Shown here: piece by piece, positions 54,852 to 64,000 of the stretch | Layout of the letters: each line of letters begins with the position of its first letter | Position numbering within the stretch: the stretch's first letter is position 1 | Source: Leucobacter luti | GTDB taxonomy: Bacteria > Actinomycetota > Actinomycetes > Actinomycetales > Microbacteriaceae | Direction of reading: 5' to 3' | DNA: 64,000 bases | Assembly: GCF_019464495.1 (NCBI RefSeq) | Contig: NZ_CP080492.1 | Coordinates: 496,001 to 560,000, forward strand | Program-made: the position numbers and the translations under genes | The notes under the pieces: generated by a model | Seen by the model: the letters and a program-made list of their open reading frames with translations, nothing else | What the model was told of the DNA's origin: nothing | Database searches by the model: none

Positions 54852-55664
54852 TCAGTCTCCCTCGGTGAGTACCGCTGCCGCGGTGGGCCGCGATCCGCCA
54901 GGCAGCCTGACGAGGTGACCGGCATCCGCGAGCGCTTGTTTGACCTCACCGACGGTGAAGGTGCCGTCATGGAACACCGAAGCGGCAAGCACCGCATCGG
55001 CACCGGCGTCGACGGCCGGCGGGAAGTGCTCCAGTTTGCCCGCACCGCCTGAGGCGATCACGGGGACGGGAGAAATGTCGCGCACGAGCCGCACCAGTTC
55101 GAGATCGAACCCGGCGAGCGTCCCGTCGGCATCCATCGAGTTCACGAGCAACTCGCCCGCGCCACGATCAATTGCCTCGGCGCACCACGCAAGCGCATCG
55201 AGATCGGTTTCCCGCTTGCCGCCGTGCGTGGTCACGACAAAGCCAGACGGCATCCGTGCACTGCGCTTCACATCGAGCGAGAGCACCAGCACCTGGGCGC
55301 CGAAGCGATCCGCGATCTCGTTGATGACTCCGGGCCGCGCGATCGCTCCGCTGTTGATGCCGACTTTATCTGCCCCGACGCCCAGCAGCCGCGCGACATC
55401 CTCGACGCCGCGCACCCCGCCGCCCACCGTGAGCGGAATGAATACCTGTTCCGCAGTGCGCTGCACCACGTCATAGGTCGTGGATCGGTCGTCGACGGTC
55501 GCCGTGACGTCGAGAAAAGTGAGTTCGTCAGCACCCTGTTCTGCGTATTTCGCCGCCAGCTCGACGGGATCGCCTGCGTCGCGCAGGTTCAGGAAGTTGA
55601 CCCCCTTCACCACACGCCCAGCGGTGACGTCAAGACACGGGATCACTCGAGTTGCGAGAGTCAT
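54852..55664 (-). CDS. hisF: Imidazole glycerol phosphate synthase cyclase subunit
   Basis: 270-residue TIM barrel; [14 protein letters not shown] carries the first catalytic Asp (residue 12) and LSLDVKRSA the second. [11 protein letters not shown] and [12 protein letters not shown] are further hallmarks. Start at 55664 (MTLATRVIP). Needs HisH, not in the window. Confidence 0.97.
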   Translation of the reverse strand: MTLATRVIPCLDVTAGRVVKGVNFLNLRDAGDPVELAAKYAEQGADELTFLDVTATVDDRSTTYDVVQRTAEQVFIPLTVGGGVRGVEDVARLLGVGADKVGINSGAIARPGVINEIADRFGAQVLVLSLDVKRSARMPSGFVVTTHGGKRETDLDALAWCAEAIDRGAGELLVNSMDADGTLAGFDLELVRLVRDISPVPVIASGGAGKLEHFPPAVDAGADAVLAASVFHDGTFTVGEVKQALADAGHLVRLPGGSRPTAAAVLTEGD

Positions 55665-55672
55665 CGCGCGTC

Positions 55673-56515
55673 CTACAGCCGTGCAGCGTGGATCGCGGTG
55701 ACGAGAATTGCGCGCGCGCCCAGTTCGTACAGTTCGTCCATGATCGTGTTTGCCTCTTCGGCGCGCACCATGACGCGCACGGCCACCCACTGTTCATCTT
55801 TCAGCGGGGACACCGTCGGCGATTCCATGCCGCCGGCCACCTGCGAGGCAGCCTCGAGCTGGTCCACCGGCAGATCGTAGTCCATAAGCACGTATTTCCG
55901 GGCAACGAGGACACCGCGGAGGCGCCGCAGCAGTCGGGCGATACCGGGGTGCTCGTTCGGCCCGCCGATGAGCACGGCGGTCGACTCAAGGATGACCGGG
56001 CCAAAGATTTCCAGACCGGCCGCCCGCAGCGTTGCTCCGGTTGAGACGACGTCGGCCACGGCATCAGCGACGCCGAGCTGCACGGCAGATTCAACGGCGC
56101 CGTCGAGCTTCACGAGCACGGACTCGACTCCGCGCGCGCGCAGGAAATCATCGACGAGCTGCGGGTAACTCGTGGCGATCCGTTTACCGGCGAGATCGCC
56201 CAGTTCCTGAATCGCGCCGCCAGCTGGCGAGGCGAAGCGGAACGTTGAATCGCCGAACTCGAGCGAGTCAATCTCGGTCGCGGAGGAGCCAGAATCGAGC
56301 AGCAAATCGCGGCCGGTGATCCCAACGTCGAGTGCGCCTGAACCAACGTAAGTAGCGATATCGCGCGGACGCAAGTAGAAGAACTCAACGTCGTTGCGCG
56401 TGTCAGTGTGGACCAGCTTGCGGCTGTCGCGACGGCCGGAGTATCCGGCCTCGGCCAGCATTTCGGCTGCGATCTCGGACAGCGATCCCTTATTGGGGAC
56501 GGCAATACGAAGCAT
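55673..56515 (-). CDS. hisG: ATP phosphoribosyltransferase (long form)
   Basis: First and feedback-regulated step of histidine synthesis. 280 residues: [42 protein letters not shown] and a C-terminal ACT-like regulatory domain, so HisZ is not required. The ATG at 56515 is preceded by AAGGAA. Confidence 0.97.
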   Translation of the reverse strand: MLRIAVPNKGSLSEIAAEMLAEAGYSGRRDSRKLVHTDTRNDVEFFYLRPRDIATYVGSGALDVGITGRDLLLDSGSSATEIDSLEFGDSTFRFASPAGGAIQELGDLAGKRIATSYPQLVDDFLRARGVESVLVKLDGAVESAVQLGVADAVADVVSTGATLRAAGLEIFGPVILESTAVLIGGPNEHPGIARLLRRLRGVLVARKYVLMDYDLPVDQLEAASQVAGGMESPTVSPLKDEQWVAVRVMVRAEEANTIMDELYELGARAILVTAIHAARL

Positions 56516-56610
56516 GTGGAGGGGTTCCTTCCGTGGTGGCAGCCGAATCTGCAGCGTGCCGGGTGATGACGAGGTCAGCGGCAAGCGTCGGCGCACGAAG
56601 GGCACCGACG

Positions 56611-56874
56611 CTACAGATGCGTGTATACATCCTCGAGGGTCAGACCCTTCGCGAGCATGAGCACCTGCAGGTGGTACAGCAGCTGGCTGATTTCCTCGGC
56701 GCACTCGGCGTCGGATTCGTGCTCCGCGGCCATCCAGACTTCGGCGGCCTCCTCCACGATCTTCTTTCCGATCGAGTGGATGCCAGCGTCGAGGCGCGCA
56801 ACAGTGTCGCTCCCCTCCGGGCGGGAGATTGCCTTCGCGCTGAGTTCCGCGAACAGCTCATCGAACGACTTCAC
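56611..56874 (-). CDS. hisE: Phosphoribosyl-ATP pyrophosphatase
   Basis: Second step of histidine synthesis. 87 residues from GTG 56874 ([14 protein letters not shown]), with [21 protein letters not shown], the metal-binding MazG-like helix. First gene of the his-trp run; 67 bp separate it from rpe. Confidence 0.95.
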   Translation of the reverse strand: MKSFDELFAELSAKAISRPEGSDTVARLDAGIHSIGKKIVEEAAEVWMAAEHESDAECAEEISQLLYHLQVLMLAKGLTLEDVYTHL

Positions 56875-56941
56875 AGGAACAGCGTAGCAGTGCGACGGGG
56901 TGGGTTCTGCCATTTGCGAGCGGCCCACCCCCGCTGCTCCC

Positions 56942-57604
56942 CTAGTGCGCGTGGGTCGCCGCGGCGGCGCGGAGGGCGGCGATCCGATCCTCCGGCACTC
57001 CGCCGTACACGGCGGATCCGGCCACGAATGTATCGGCGCCGGCCTCAGCCGCAATCCCAATCGTGTCGACCGTGATCCCGCCATCTACCTGCAGCCACAC
57101 ATCCAGCCCGAATTTGGCTCTCGCCTCTGCGAAACGGCGCAGTTTCGGCATCATGTCGGGCATGAACGACTGCCCACCGAAGCCGGGCTCGACGGTCATC
57201 ACGAGCACCTGGTCAAACTCGGGCAGTAGCTCGAGGTATGGCTCAGGATCGGTGCCCGGCTTGAGCGCGATGCCCGCGCGGGCGCCAATCTCGCGAATGC
57301 GGCGCGCAAGGGCGACCGGGTCCGCCGTCGCCTCGGCGTGGAATGTCACCGAGTACGCGCCGAGCTCTGCGTAGCCCGGCGCCCAGCGATCCGCGTCAGC
57401 GATCATCAGGTGCACGTCGAGCGGAATCGGCGAGACCGCCTGAATCCGCTCCACGATGGGCGGGCCCATTGTGAGGTTCGGCACGAAGTGGTTGTCCATT
57501 ACGTCGACGTGAACGAGATCCGCCGAGCGGATCGCCTCCAATTCGGCCTGCAAGTTCACAAAGTCGGCGGACAAAATGCTGGGGTTGATGCGCTGCGCGG
57601 TCAC
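56942..57604 (-). CDS. rpe: Ribulose-phosphate 3-epimerase
   Basis: Pentose-phosphate enzyme. 220 residues: [26 protein letters not shown] with the metal ligands, [22 protein letters not shown] and VDGGI. Standard length. Confidence 0.97.
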   Translation of the reverse strand: MTAQRINPSILSADFVNLQAELEAIRSADLVHVDVMDNHFVPNLTMGPPIVERIQAVSPIPLDVHLMIADADRWAPGYAELGAYSVTFHAEATADPVALARRIREIGARAGIALKPGTDPEPYLELLPEFDQVLVMTVEPGFGGQSFMPDMMPKLRRFAEARAKFGLDVWLQVDGGITVDTIGIAAEAGADTFVAGSAVYGGVPEDRIAALRAAAATHAH

Positions 57605-57613
57605 TCGGCTAGT

Positions 57614-59056
57614 CTACGCTCCGGGCGACTCGGCTGGCGGCACGGCTGGCTCCGCAGCTGGCGGTCCGGCCGGCTGCGCCGTCGCGTAGCTGCGCGACAG
57701 CGTGCGGTAGGAACGTGTGAGCGAGGCCCCCACGGCGAGGAGCACCATTGCGACCCCGGACCACCAAAAGATGAGGCCGATCCCGCGGCTCTCGCCCTCA
57801 CCCAGCAGCCAGCCCCAGTCATGCTGCCCCGCAGGCCCCGCCATATACGGCACGATCCAGAATTCCGCAATCGGCGCGATCAAGAGCGAGGTGATGGGAG
57901 CGGCCGCTGCTTCAAAGGTCATCGCGAGCCCAAACACCCGTCCCTGCTTCTCGAACGGCACGACGCGCTGAATCACCGTCTGCTCTGCAGCCTCGACCGC
58001 TGGCATGATCACCATAAACAACCAGATTCCCGCGATAAACAACCACGGCCACTCGCGAATCGTAAACACCATGCCGAGCACGCCGAGCACACCAACAAGC
58101 AGCAGCATCGTGCGGACGGGGTTCTTGCCCAGCCCAAACTTCGCCACGAGTAGGCCGCCCACCACGAACCCGGTCGACGCAAGGCCGAACACGAGCCCCC
58201 ACACCTCAACGGAAAACATCGTGAGGCCGTAGGGATCGAGTAGCGCCATGAACGCGCCGCTCGAGAGATTGTTGAACATGCTGAAGATCACGAGTGCGAA
58301 CAGGCCTGGCACGGCGAGCATTGCGGCCATACCGCCGCGAAAATCAACCGCGCTGCGATCCGGATCTCGTGCCACGACCGGCTCAGGGATCTTGAGCAGG
58401 TGCAGATGCACGAGCGGCACGGCGACGAACACGGTCGCGATCACGATCGTGGCACCCATACCGAGGAGGCCGATCGAGAGGCCACTGAACACACTCGTCG
58501 CGATGAATGCGAGCCCCTGCACAGTTCCGACGAGTCCGTTGGCGTTCGCGTGGCGTTCCACGGGTACGAGCAGCGTGACGGTCGTGGAAAGCGCGAGATT
58601 GCGCAGCAACTCAACGACACAGCCCGCAAGTACGATCAGGGTGAAGATCCAGAACCACGGTCTATCGAGACGCAGCAGTACCGCGCTCGGAACAGTGAAG
58701 TAGATGGCACAGCCCAGGATGAACGAGGCGAGCGTTGCCCACGCGCTGATCAGCATCACACGGTGCTTGCGCATTCGATCGACGAGTGAGCCGAACCACA
58801 TCGAGCACGCAGCAATCAGGATCATATAGACGCCGCCGAGGACACCCGTCGCGAGGATACTGCGCGTCTCCAAGTACACCCAGAACACCACAGCGAACCA
58901 GAGAAAATTCGTGGTGAGCCCCGCGACCGCGGTGTTGATGAGCACGTGCATGAACGCGCGCGTCCCGGCGTTCGCTGCCTGCGGTGTCGAAGGTGACGCT
59001 GCAGGCGCGGGCTGCGCACCCGTCACGCCGGGTCGTTGCCCTCCCCCACCATCCAT
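57614..59056 (-). CDS. Major facilitator superfamily transporter
   Basis: About 480 residues with 12 helices. The loop after helix 2 reads GSLVDRMRKHRVML, the MFS signature. The N terminus is Gly/Pro-rich and the C terminus Pro/Ala-rich. It resembles drug-efflux members (MFS_3 type), substrate unknown. I start at ATG 59056; the frame reaches 59128. Ends 10 bp before rpe. Confidence 0.88.
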   Translation of the reverse strand: MDGGGGQRPGVTGAQPAPAASPSTPQAANAGTRAFMHVLINTAVAGLTTNFLWFAVVFWVYLETRSILATGVLGGVYMILIAACSMWFGSLVDRMRKHRVMLISAWATLASFILGCAIYFTVPSAVLLRLDRPWFWIFTLIVLAGCVVELLRNLALSTTVTLLVPVERHANANGLVGTVQGLAFIATSVFSGLSIGLLGMGATIVIATVFVAVPLVHLHLLKIPEPVVARDPDRSAVDFRGGMAAMLAVPGLFALVIFSMFNNLSSGAFMALLDPYGLTMFSVEVWGLVFGLASTGFVVGGLLVAKFGLGKNPVRTMLLLVGVLGVLGMVFTIREWPWLFIAGIWLFMVIMPAVEAAEQTVIQRVVPFEKQGRVFGLAMTFEAAAAPITSLLIAPIAEFWIVPYMAGPAGQHDWGWLLGEGESRGIGLIFWWSGVAMVLLAVGASLTRSYRTLSRSYATAQPAGPPAAEPAVPPAESPGA

Positions 59057-59181
59057 ACGCACAGCGTAAATCCACACGCACTCATGCGCTAGAAAAAAAC
59101 TTACGAATGGCCCGGAGCTCTCCCTCATCCAGGCCCGATCCTCCGCAGCGCCCCACGATGGGGGCCGCTCGGAGCCCCGCG

Positions 59182-60810
59182 TCAGGAGCGCTGGAACAGC
59201 GCCACGAACATCGCGTCCGTGCCGTGCCGGTGCGGCCAGAGCTGCGCGCTGAGCGCCTCCCCAGCCACATCGAGCTCGCCGCGCGCCACAGTGCGCAACA
59301 CCGCCCGCGCGTCCAGCTCGGTGAGCTCTGGCGTTCGTGTGAGCAGTCGATCCACTGCGATCCGCGTTTCGGCGAGGTGCGGCGAGCAGGTCACATAGGC
59401 GAGAATTCCGCCTCGCACGAGCCGGGCCGCCGCTGCATCCAAGAGCTCGGCCTGCAGCGCCGTCAGCCCAGGCAGGTCGGACGGCTGTTTGCGCCAGCGG
59501 GCCTCAGGGCGTCGCCGCCGCAGCGCACCCAACCCGGTGCACGGCGCGTCGACCAAGATCCGGTCAAACAACTCGTCGCCGTACGCTGCAGCATCACGGC
59601 CATCATGTGAGACGACCTCCACCGCATCGGCCACCGCCGCAACTGAGCGGCGCACCAGTTCTGCGCGGTGCTCGGAGACTTCGTTGGCGCGCACACGTGC
59701 CCCGCCCAAGATCGCCTCGGCGCCCAGCACCGCCGTCTTCCCGCCTGGCCCGGCGCACAGGTCAAGCCAGCGCTCCCCAGAGCGCACCGGCCGCACACGC
59801 GTGAGCGCAAGTGCGGCGAGCTGCGAACCCTGGTCCTGCACGCGCACCAGCCCCTCCGGCTCCCCGATTGCGGCGATTGCGCGGGCTGGGTCGCCGCCAG
59901 ACAGCTCGAGTCCGAGTGGTGACGGCCCCGCCGCGCTCAGCGACGGACCGTCGAGCGGCTCCTCGTCCGGCGCATCGGCGGCAGCTCCGTCACTCTGCGC
60001 CATGGCGGACGCGGCCTCAGCTGGAGTCCGTTCACTTCCTGGCAGCACAGCGAGACTCACGCGCGGCGCATCATTGTCCGCTGCGAGCAGATCCTCAAGT
60101 TCCGCGTCGCGCCCCTCGTGCCGCAGCGCATCTCGCAGCGCGCGCAGCACCCATGCGGGGTGCGAGGTCCGCGCGGCAAGCGCCTCGTCAGGAGTACGCG
60201 CCTCGGCAGTGATGGCGGCGTCCCACTCCTCGTTCGTGCTGCGCCCCACCGTGCGCAGCACCCCGTTCACGAACCCGGCGGCGTTCTGGTTCCCCACACG
60301 CCGTTGCAGTTCCACACTCTCGTTCACCGCGGCATGTGCTGCAGTGCGCATGCCGAGCACCTGGTGCACGCCGAGGCGCAGCACGTTGCGCGTGCGCGAA
60401 TCGATCTCATCGATCGCGCGCCCGGCAGCCAACTCGATGATCCGGTCGTAGCGGCCGCGCCAGCGCAGTGCGCCTGCGACGAGCTCCGTGGCGAGCCCTG
60501 CGTCGCGCCCATCAAGATTCGCGTCCCGGATTCGCGACGGCAACGCGAGGTTCGCATACGATTCCCGCTCCTCAACGTCCCGCAGCACGTCATACGCCAC
60601 GAGCCGCGGAGCCGAAATCCTCGGGCGCTGGGCGCGTCGCTGCTCCTGGGCGGGACGGCCCTGGCTGCCACGGCCCGTTCCCCGACGGGAGGCAGCACCG
60701 CGAGCACGGCCGCCCGTATCGCCCTGGGCATTGCCACTCCGCCCCTGTTGCGTGCGACCCTGCTCGCCTCGGCCACGCTCTTCGCGTCTCTCGCGATCTG
60801 CGCCGCTCAC
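59182..60810 (-). CDS. rsmB: 16S rRNA m5C methyltransferase RsmB (Sun/Fmu)
   Basis: Methylates cytosine 967 (E. coli numbering) of 16S rRNA. 542 residues: an Arg/Gly/Gln-rich disordered start (about 55 residues), a NusB-like domain (RLVAYDVLRDVEERESYANL, ELVAGALRWRGRYD), and the SAM domain with WLDLCAGPGGKTA, DAPCTGLG and the catalytic YVTCSPHLAET. Its start overlaps the fmt stop (ATGA). Confidence 0.95.
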   Translation of the reverse strand: MSGADRERREERGRGEQGRTQQGRSGNAQGDTGGRARGAASRRGTGRGSQGRPAQEQRRAQRPRISAPRLVAYDVLRDVEERESYANLALPSRIRDANLDGRDAGLATELVAGALRWRGRYDRIIELAAGRAIDEIDSRTRNVLRLGVHQVLGMRTAAHAAVNESVELQRRVGNQNAAGFVNGVLRTVGRSTNEEWDAAITAEARTPDEALAARTSHPAWVLRALRDALRHEGRDAELEDLLAADNDAPRVSLAVLPGSERTPAEAASAMAQSDGAAADAPDEEPLDGPSLSAAGPSPLGLELSGGDPARAIAAIGEPEGLVRVQDQGSQLAALALTRVRPVRSGERWLDLCAGPGGKTAVLGAEAILGGARVRANEVSEHRAELVRRSVAAVADAVEVVSHDGRDAAAYGDELFDRILVDAPCTGLGALRRRRPEARWRKQPSDLPGLTALQAELLDAAAARLVRGGILAYVTCSPHLAETRIAVDRLLTRTPELTELDARAVLRTVARGELDVAGEALSAQLWPHRHGTDAMFVALFQRS

Positions 60811-61748
60811 GCGAGCACCGCCTGTCCATCGCGGCCACGTAACCAGGCGGCTGCCTCCATCGCCGGTTTGCCTGCCGGCTGCACGCGCCGTAGAAGGAGG
60901 GGCCCGTCACTCGTGGTGAGCACGGCGGCACCACCGATCAGCGTCACTGTGCCAGGAGCGGCTGCCAGATCCACGTCAGTAGCGCCCAGATCAGACGTCT
61001 CAGCGAGCGGAGCGAGCTCCAACAGTTTCAGCGGTTGTCCCTCGTGGAGGGCGTAGGCGCCTGGCTCGGGGGTGACTCCCGCCCAGTGCGCGAGCACGAC
61101 CGCTGCGGGCCGTGCGAGATCGATCTTGCCGTCCTCGCGCGTCAACTTCCTGGCGTACGTCTCCTCGCCGCGCTGCGGCTCACCTGCAGCGGGATCCAAG
61201 GCGAGCAGCGAGACGGCTTCGAGCACAGCCGCTGTGCCAAAGTCAGCCAGCTCGGTGAGCGCCGCACCTGCCGAGGTGCCGGGCGCGAACTCGCGCGCAT
61301 CGCGCGTCAGCACATCACCGGCGTCAAGCGCAGCCACCAAGCGAAATACGGTCACCCCGAGTGTCTGCTCCCCGGCCTCGAGCGCGCGCTGCACCGGGGC
61401 AGCCCCGCGCCAGCGCGGCAACTCGGAGAAGTGCAGGTTGATCCAGCCGTGTGACGGCAGACTCAGCAACGGCTCGCGCACGAGGCCGCCGTAGGCCACG
61501 ATCACGCCAAGGTCTGGTGCGAGCGCCGCCGCCCACGCGGTCGCCGCGTCGTCGAGTGTGTTCGCGCGGAGCACGGGAAGCCCGAGCTCCTCGGCCGCTG
61601 TGGCGACCGGTGAGGGCGTCAACACACGCTTGCGTCCGTGCGGTGCGTCCTCCCGGGTGATGACGCCGACGACCTCGTGGCCTGCCGCGACGAGTGCGCG
61701 CAGGCTCGGGACGGCGAACTCGGGGGTTCCGGCAAAGACAATCTTCAT
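60807..61748 (-). CDS. fmt: Methionyl-tRNA formyltransferase
   Basis: Formylates initiator tRNA. 313 residues: MKIVFAGTPEFAVPSLRAL, the catalytic WINLHFSELPRWRGAAPVQRA, and the C-terminal tRNA-binding domain. ATG at 61748; the frame runs to 61796. It is divergent from the trpB attenuator unit, so the 82 bases between them hold both promoters. Confidence 0.97.
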   Translation of the reverse strand: MKIVFAGTPEFAVPSLRALVAAGHEVVGVITREDAPHGRKRVLTPSPVATAAEELGLPVLRANTLDDAATAWAAALAPDLGVIVAYGGLVREPLLSLPSHGWINLHFSELPRWRGAAPVQRALEAGEQTLGVTVFRLVAALDAGDVLTRDAREFAPGTSAGAALTELADFGTAAVLEAVSLLALDPAAGEPQRGEETYARKLTREDGKIDLARPAAVVLAHWAGVTPEPGAYALHEGQPLKLLELAPLAETSDLGATDVDLAAAPGTVTLIGGAAVLTTSDGPLLLRRVQPAGKPAMEAAAWLRGRDGQAVLA

Positions 61749-61795
61749 CCGACTATTCTCGCACCTCCCGCAGGTCATCACTTCGCTCACCGCCA

Positions 61796-61824
61796 CTGCA
61801 ACGCAGCTGGCCTGGTGCTATAGT
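61796..61824 (+). promoter_or_regulatory. Promoter of the trpL-trpB2 unit
   Basis: A clear TATAGT (61819-61824) is preceded 17 bases upstream by a weak CTGCAA (61796-61801). The expected start of transcription, 6-7 bases downstream, falls on the ATG at 61831, so the leader peptide would be translated from a leaderless RNA. Confidence 0.65.
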
Positions 61825-61830
61825 CGCCAC

Positions 61831-61863
61831 ATGCAGCGTGCGAATCAGTGGTGGACCGCCTGA
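61831..61863 (+). CDS. trpL: trp leader peptide [10 protein letters not shown]
   Basis: Ten codons, ATG to TGA, with two adjacent Trp codons (61849-61854). It lies 98 bp upstream of trpB2 and directly before mutually exclusive hairpins, exactly as required for ribosome-stalling control. There is no room for a Shine-Dalgarno sequence if transcription begins at the ATG; leaderless translation is common in actinobacteria. Confidence 0.9.
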   Translation: MQRANQWWTA

Positions 61864-61921
61864 GGGCGGTCACTCTTTCGCATCTGCATGCATCCCGACA
61901 CCGCCTCCTCGTAGGCGGTGT
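61854..61921 (+). promoter_or_regulatory. Tryptophan transcription attenuator
   Basis: Segment 1 GACCGCC (61854-61860) pairs with segment 2 GGCGGTC (61865-61871). Segment 2 (GGCGGT) can instead pair with ACCGCC in segment 3 (61900-61905). Segment 3 ACACCGCCT (61898-61906) pairs with segment 4 AGGCGGTGT (61913-61921) as a terminator followed by TGTTGT. A ribosome stalled on the Trp codons covers segment 1 and frees segment 2 to form the antiterminator, so low tryptophan opens trpB2. Confidence 0.9.
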
Positions 61922-61961
61922 TGTTGTCTGCGAGGGGCATCCGATCCGAAGGACTCCTCGC

Positions 61962-63173
61962 ATGTCTTACAGCTCTCCCACCTCTCCGTATCGCGCCGAC
62001 GCGAACGGCTTCTTTGGCGAGTTCGGCGGCGCCGCACTCCCCCCGTTTCTCGTCGAGCCGATCGCGGAGGTCGCGACGGCATACGCCGAAGCGTCGCAGG
62101 ACCCAGATTTCCTTGAGGAGCTTCAAGCGCTGCTGTCAAAGTATGTTGGCCGCCCGTCGCTGCTGTACTTCGCTGAGAATCTCACGCGCCAGCTCGGCGG
62201 TGCCCGCGTCTACCTCAAACGCGAGGACCTCAACCATACGGGCGCACATAAGATCAACCACTGCTTGGGTGAGGCGCTGCTCGCGAAGCGGATGGGCAAG
62301 ACGAAGGTGATTGCAGAAACGGGTGCTGGCCAGCACGGCGTCGCCCTCGCGACCGCCGCGGCGCTCGTGGGGCTCGAGTGCGAGATCCACATGGGAGAGA
62401 TCGACATCGCTAAACAACACCCAAACGTGGTGCGTATGGAACTGCTCGGCGCGAAGGTCATCCCAGTGAGCGCCGGAGGGCGCTCACTCAAAGAAGCCGT
62501 CGATTCCGCGTTCGCCGTCTACGCCGGTGCACCAGAGGAGTACTTCTTCGCGATCGGATCAGTGGTCGGCCCACACCCGTACCCGTCCATGGTGCGCGAT
62601 TTCCAGTCAGTCGTCGGGCGCGAGGCGCGGGCCCAGATCCTAGAAGCGGAAGGGAGGCTCCCCGACGTCTTGGTGGCCGCTGTCGGCGGCGGATCGAACG
62701 CCATGGGCCTGTTCGACGCGTTCCTCACAGACGAGTCAGTGCGGATCGTGGGGGTCGAACCCGGTGGCGAGGGGCTTCACGGCACCCGTCACGCAGCCAC
62801 GATGACGCTCGGCACCCCCGGCACGCTGCACGGCATGCACACACGTGTGCTGCAGGATTCGGACGGCGAACCCGCGCCCGTGCACTCGATCGCGTCAGGA
62901 CTCGACTACCCAGGCGTCGGGCCGCAGCACGTACGCCTCGCCGAGCTCGGGCGAGCCCAGTATGTCTCGGTCACGGACGCAGAAACACTCGCAGCCTTCC
63001 GCACCTTGTCGCGCGTCGAGGGCATCATCCCGGCGCTCGAATCGTCCCACGCGCTCGCGCACGTGATGCAGCTCGCCCCCACGCTGCCTGCTGACGCAAT
63101 TGTCATCGCGAACCTCTCGGGCCGTGGCGACAAAGACGTGGACTACGTCGCGGAGCTGATTCACGGAGAGTGA
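61962..63173 (+). CDS. trpB: Tryptophan synthase beta subunit, second stand-alone copy
   Basis: 403 residues, complete: [13 protein letters not shown] (PLP Lys97), [14 protein letters not shown], phosphate loop [10 protein letters not shown] and the C-terminal [13 protein letters not shown]. It is of the ordinary TrpB type and similar in plan to the operon copy, but no trpA is next to it. GAAGGA lies 8 bases before the ATG. The Trp attenuator upstream shows it is tuned to tryptophan, perhaps to use free indole or to raise TrpB relative to TrpA. Confidence 0.95.
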   Translation: MSYSSPTSPYRADANGFFGEFGGAALPPFLVEPIAEVATAYAEASQDPDFLEELQALLSKYVGRPSLLYFAENLTRQLGGARVYLKREDLNHTGAHKINHCLGEALLAKRMGKTKVIAETGAGQHGVALATAAALVGLECEIHMGEIDIAKQHPNVVRMELLGAKVIPVSAGGRSLKEAVDSAFAVYAGAPEEYFFAIGSVVGPHPYPSMVRDFQSVVGREARAQILEAEGRLPDVLVAAVGGGSNAMGLFDAFLTDESVRIVGVEPGGEGLHGTRHAATMTLGTPGTLHGMHTRVLQDSDGEPAPVHSIASGLDYPGVGPQHVRLAELGRAQYVSVTDAETLAAFRTLSRVEGIIPALESSHALAHVMQLAPTLPADAIVIANLSGRGDKDVDYVAELIHGE

Positions 63174-63269
63174 AGAAACTGCCAGGTTTCTGGCCCACCC
63201 CGGCGCGGCATCAGGTTCCTATAGCTGCTGCCGCGCCGGGCCGGATCCGACTGGGCACGCGACCCGCGC

Positions 63270-64000
63270 TTAGCCAGCGCGGCCGTCTGCGACGGGAATC
63301 CGCCCGGTGACGCTCTGTTCATCCTCCCAGCAGGTGATGCCCGCGACATCGGGCATCACATCACGGGTGAACACTGGATCACGGCCAGCACTGCGTTGCC
63401 TCGCGTAGTCCTTCATGAGTCGGAACACGAGCCCAGACAGCAATCCGATGGCCACAAGGTTCACGAGCGCCATCAGTCCCATGATGGCGTCAGCGGTGTT
63501 CCAGATGAGATCCGCCGAAGCGATCGCACCGACGAAGATCGCGGCGACGGCGAGCACACGGTACCCGAAGAGCACCCGCGGCCGCGTCGAGATGAACTCG
63601 ATATTTGACTCACCGTAGTAGTAGTTGCCAAGAATCGAGCTAAAGGCGAGCAAGAAGATGATGACGCTCAGCAGCACGTTCGACCACGGCCCGAGCGTGC
63701 CCACGATGGCGTCCTGGGTGAGACCGATACCGCGCGTTGCGGTGGCAAGATCTGGCGCTGTGACGAGGATGATGAACGCGGTAATCGAGCAGATCAGAAA
63801 GGTATCGAAGTAAACGCCGAGCGTTTGCACGAGCCCCTGTTTGACCGGGTGGGTGACAGCGGCGCTCGCGCCAGCGTTTGGGGCGGATCCGAGGCCCGCC
63901 TCGTTCGAAAACATCCCGCGTTTGATGCCGGTCATGAGGATCATGCCGAACGCTGCTCCCACGACCTCGTTGAACCCGAATGCCTGCGTATAGATCGAGG
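63270..64000 (-). CDS. Alanine/sodium (AGCS) symporter, N-terminus outside the window
   Basis: The last 240 or so residues of an amino acid carrier: GIKRGMFSNEAGLGSAPNA is the signature AGCS motif, with helices TFLICSITAFIILVT, VLLSVIIFLLAFSSILGNYYYGES and LMALVNLVAIGLLSGLV. The frame stays open to the window edge. Couples uptake of alanine or glycine to sodium. Convergent with trpB2. Confidence 0.93.
   Translation of the reverse strand, partial: SIYTQAFGFNEVVGAAFGMILMTGIKRGMFSNEAGLGSAPNAGASAAVTHPVKQGLVQTLGVYFDTFLICSITAFIILVTAPDLATATRGIGLTQDAIVGTLGPWSNVLLSVIIFLLAFSSILGNYYYGESNIEFISTRPRVLFGYRVLAVAAIFVGAIASADLIWNTADAIMGLMALVNLVAIGLLSGLVFRLMKDYARQRSAGRDPVFTRDVMPDVAGITCWEDEQSVTGRIPVADGRAG

Overview
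The window is high-GC DNA from an actinobacterium, most likely a Microbacteriaceae member (Leucobacter or a close relative). The evidence is family-level: the gene order rsfS / acidic membrane protein / nadD / proA / proB / obg / rpmA / rplU / rne, the run hisE-hisG-hisF-hisI-trpE-(two small membrane genes)-trpC-trpB-trpA-lgt-pyk, an ANTAR response regulator beside polA, and a PUA-less ProB. Genus is an inference; no 16S gene is present.

Left part, about 1-22.6 kb, is accessory. It opens with the tail of an unidentified gene, a LysR regulator divergent from an EamA exporter, an anchored alpha/beta hydrolase, and a spermidine-synthase-like protein. From 5.8 to 21.5 kb lies one coherent surface locus. 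A small two-helix membrane protein is translationally coupled (TGATG) to a short exosortase/archaeosortase-like protein. They are followed by a 1,347-residue secreted protein built of 15 Ig-like modules with a hydrophobic, basic C-terminal tail and no LPXTG. Next come a membrane GT2 glycosyltransferase and an OafA-type acyltransferase with an SGNH domain. A large LuxR-type (LAL) regulator is divergent from these. A UDP-GlcNAc 2-epimerase (wecB) and a second large LuxR paralog follow. The simplest reading is a device that makes an acylated glycan and processes or anchors a giant repeat protein at the cell surface. Three of its genes seem to carry single-base frameshifts (acyltransferase, both LuxR genes), so it may be decaying, phase-variable or imperfectly sequenced. 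Its right edge is scarred: an hrpA helicase remnant is grafted onto a 50-bp copy of the LuxR 3' end, just before tRNA-Ala(GGC).

Middle part, 22.6-42.5 kb, is core: tRNA-Ala, ribosome silencing factor, NAD and proline synthesis, Obg GTPase, L27/L21, RNase E/G, a VKOR-like protein, coaE, rpsA, an XRE membrane regulator, polA, a hotdog thioesterase, an ANTAR regulator and tRNA-Leu(CAA). From 42.5 to 45.7 kb the density drops (small membrane proteins, a decayed SMR transporter, a fatty acid desaturase).

Right part, 45.7-64 kb, is core metabolism on the minus strand: lipoprotein, pyk, lgt, trpA, trpB, trpC, small membrane genes, trpE, hisI, hisF, hisG, hisE, rpe, an MFS transporter, rsmB and fmt. 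Divergent from fmt is a second, stand-alone trpB with a textbook tryptophan attenuator: a probable leaderless 10-residue leader peptide with tandem Trp codons, an antiterminator and a terminator. The window ends inside an alanine/sodium symporter gene.

The two observations most worth follow-up are the exosortase-like surface locus and the attenuator-controlled second trpB.
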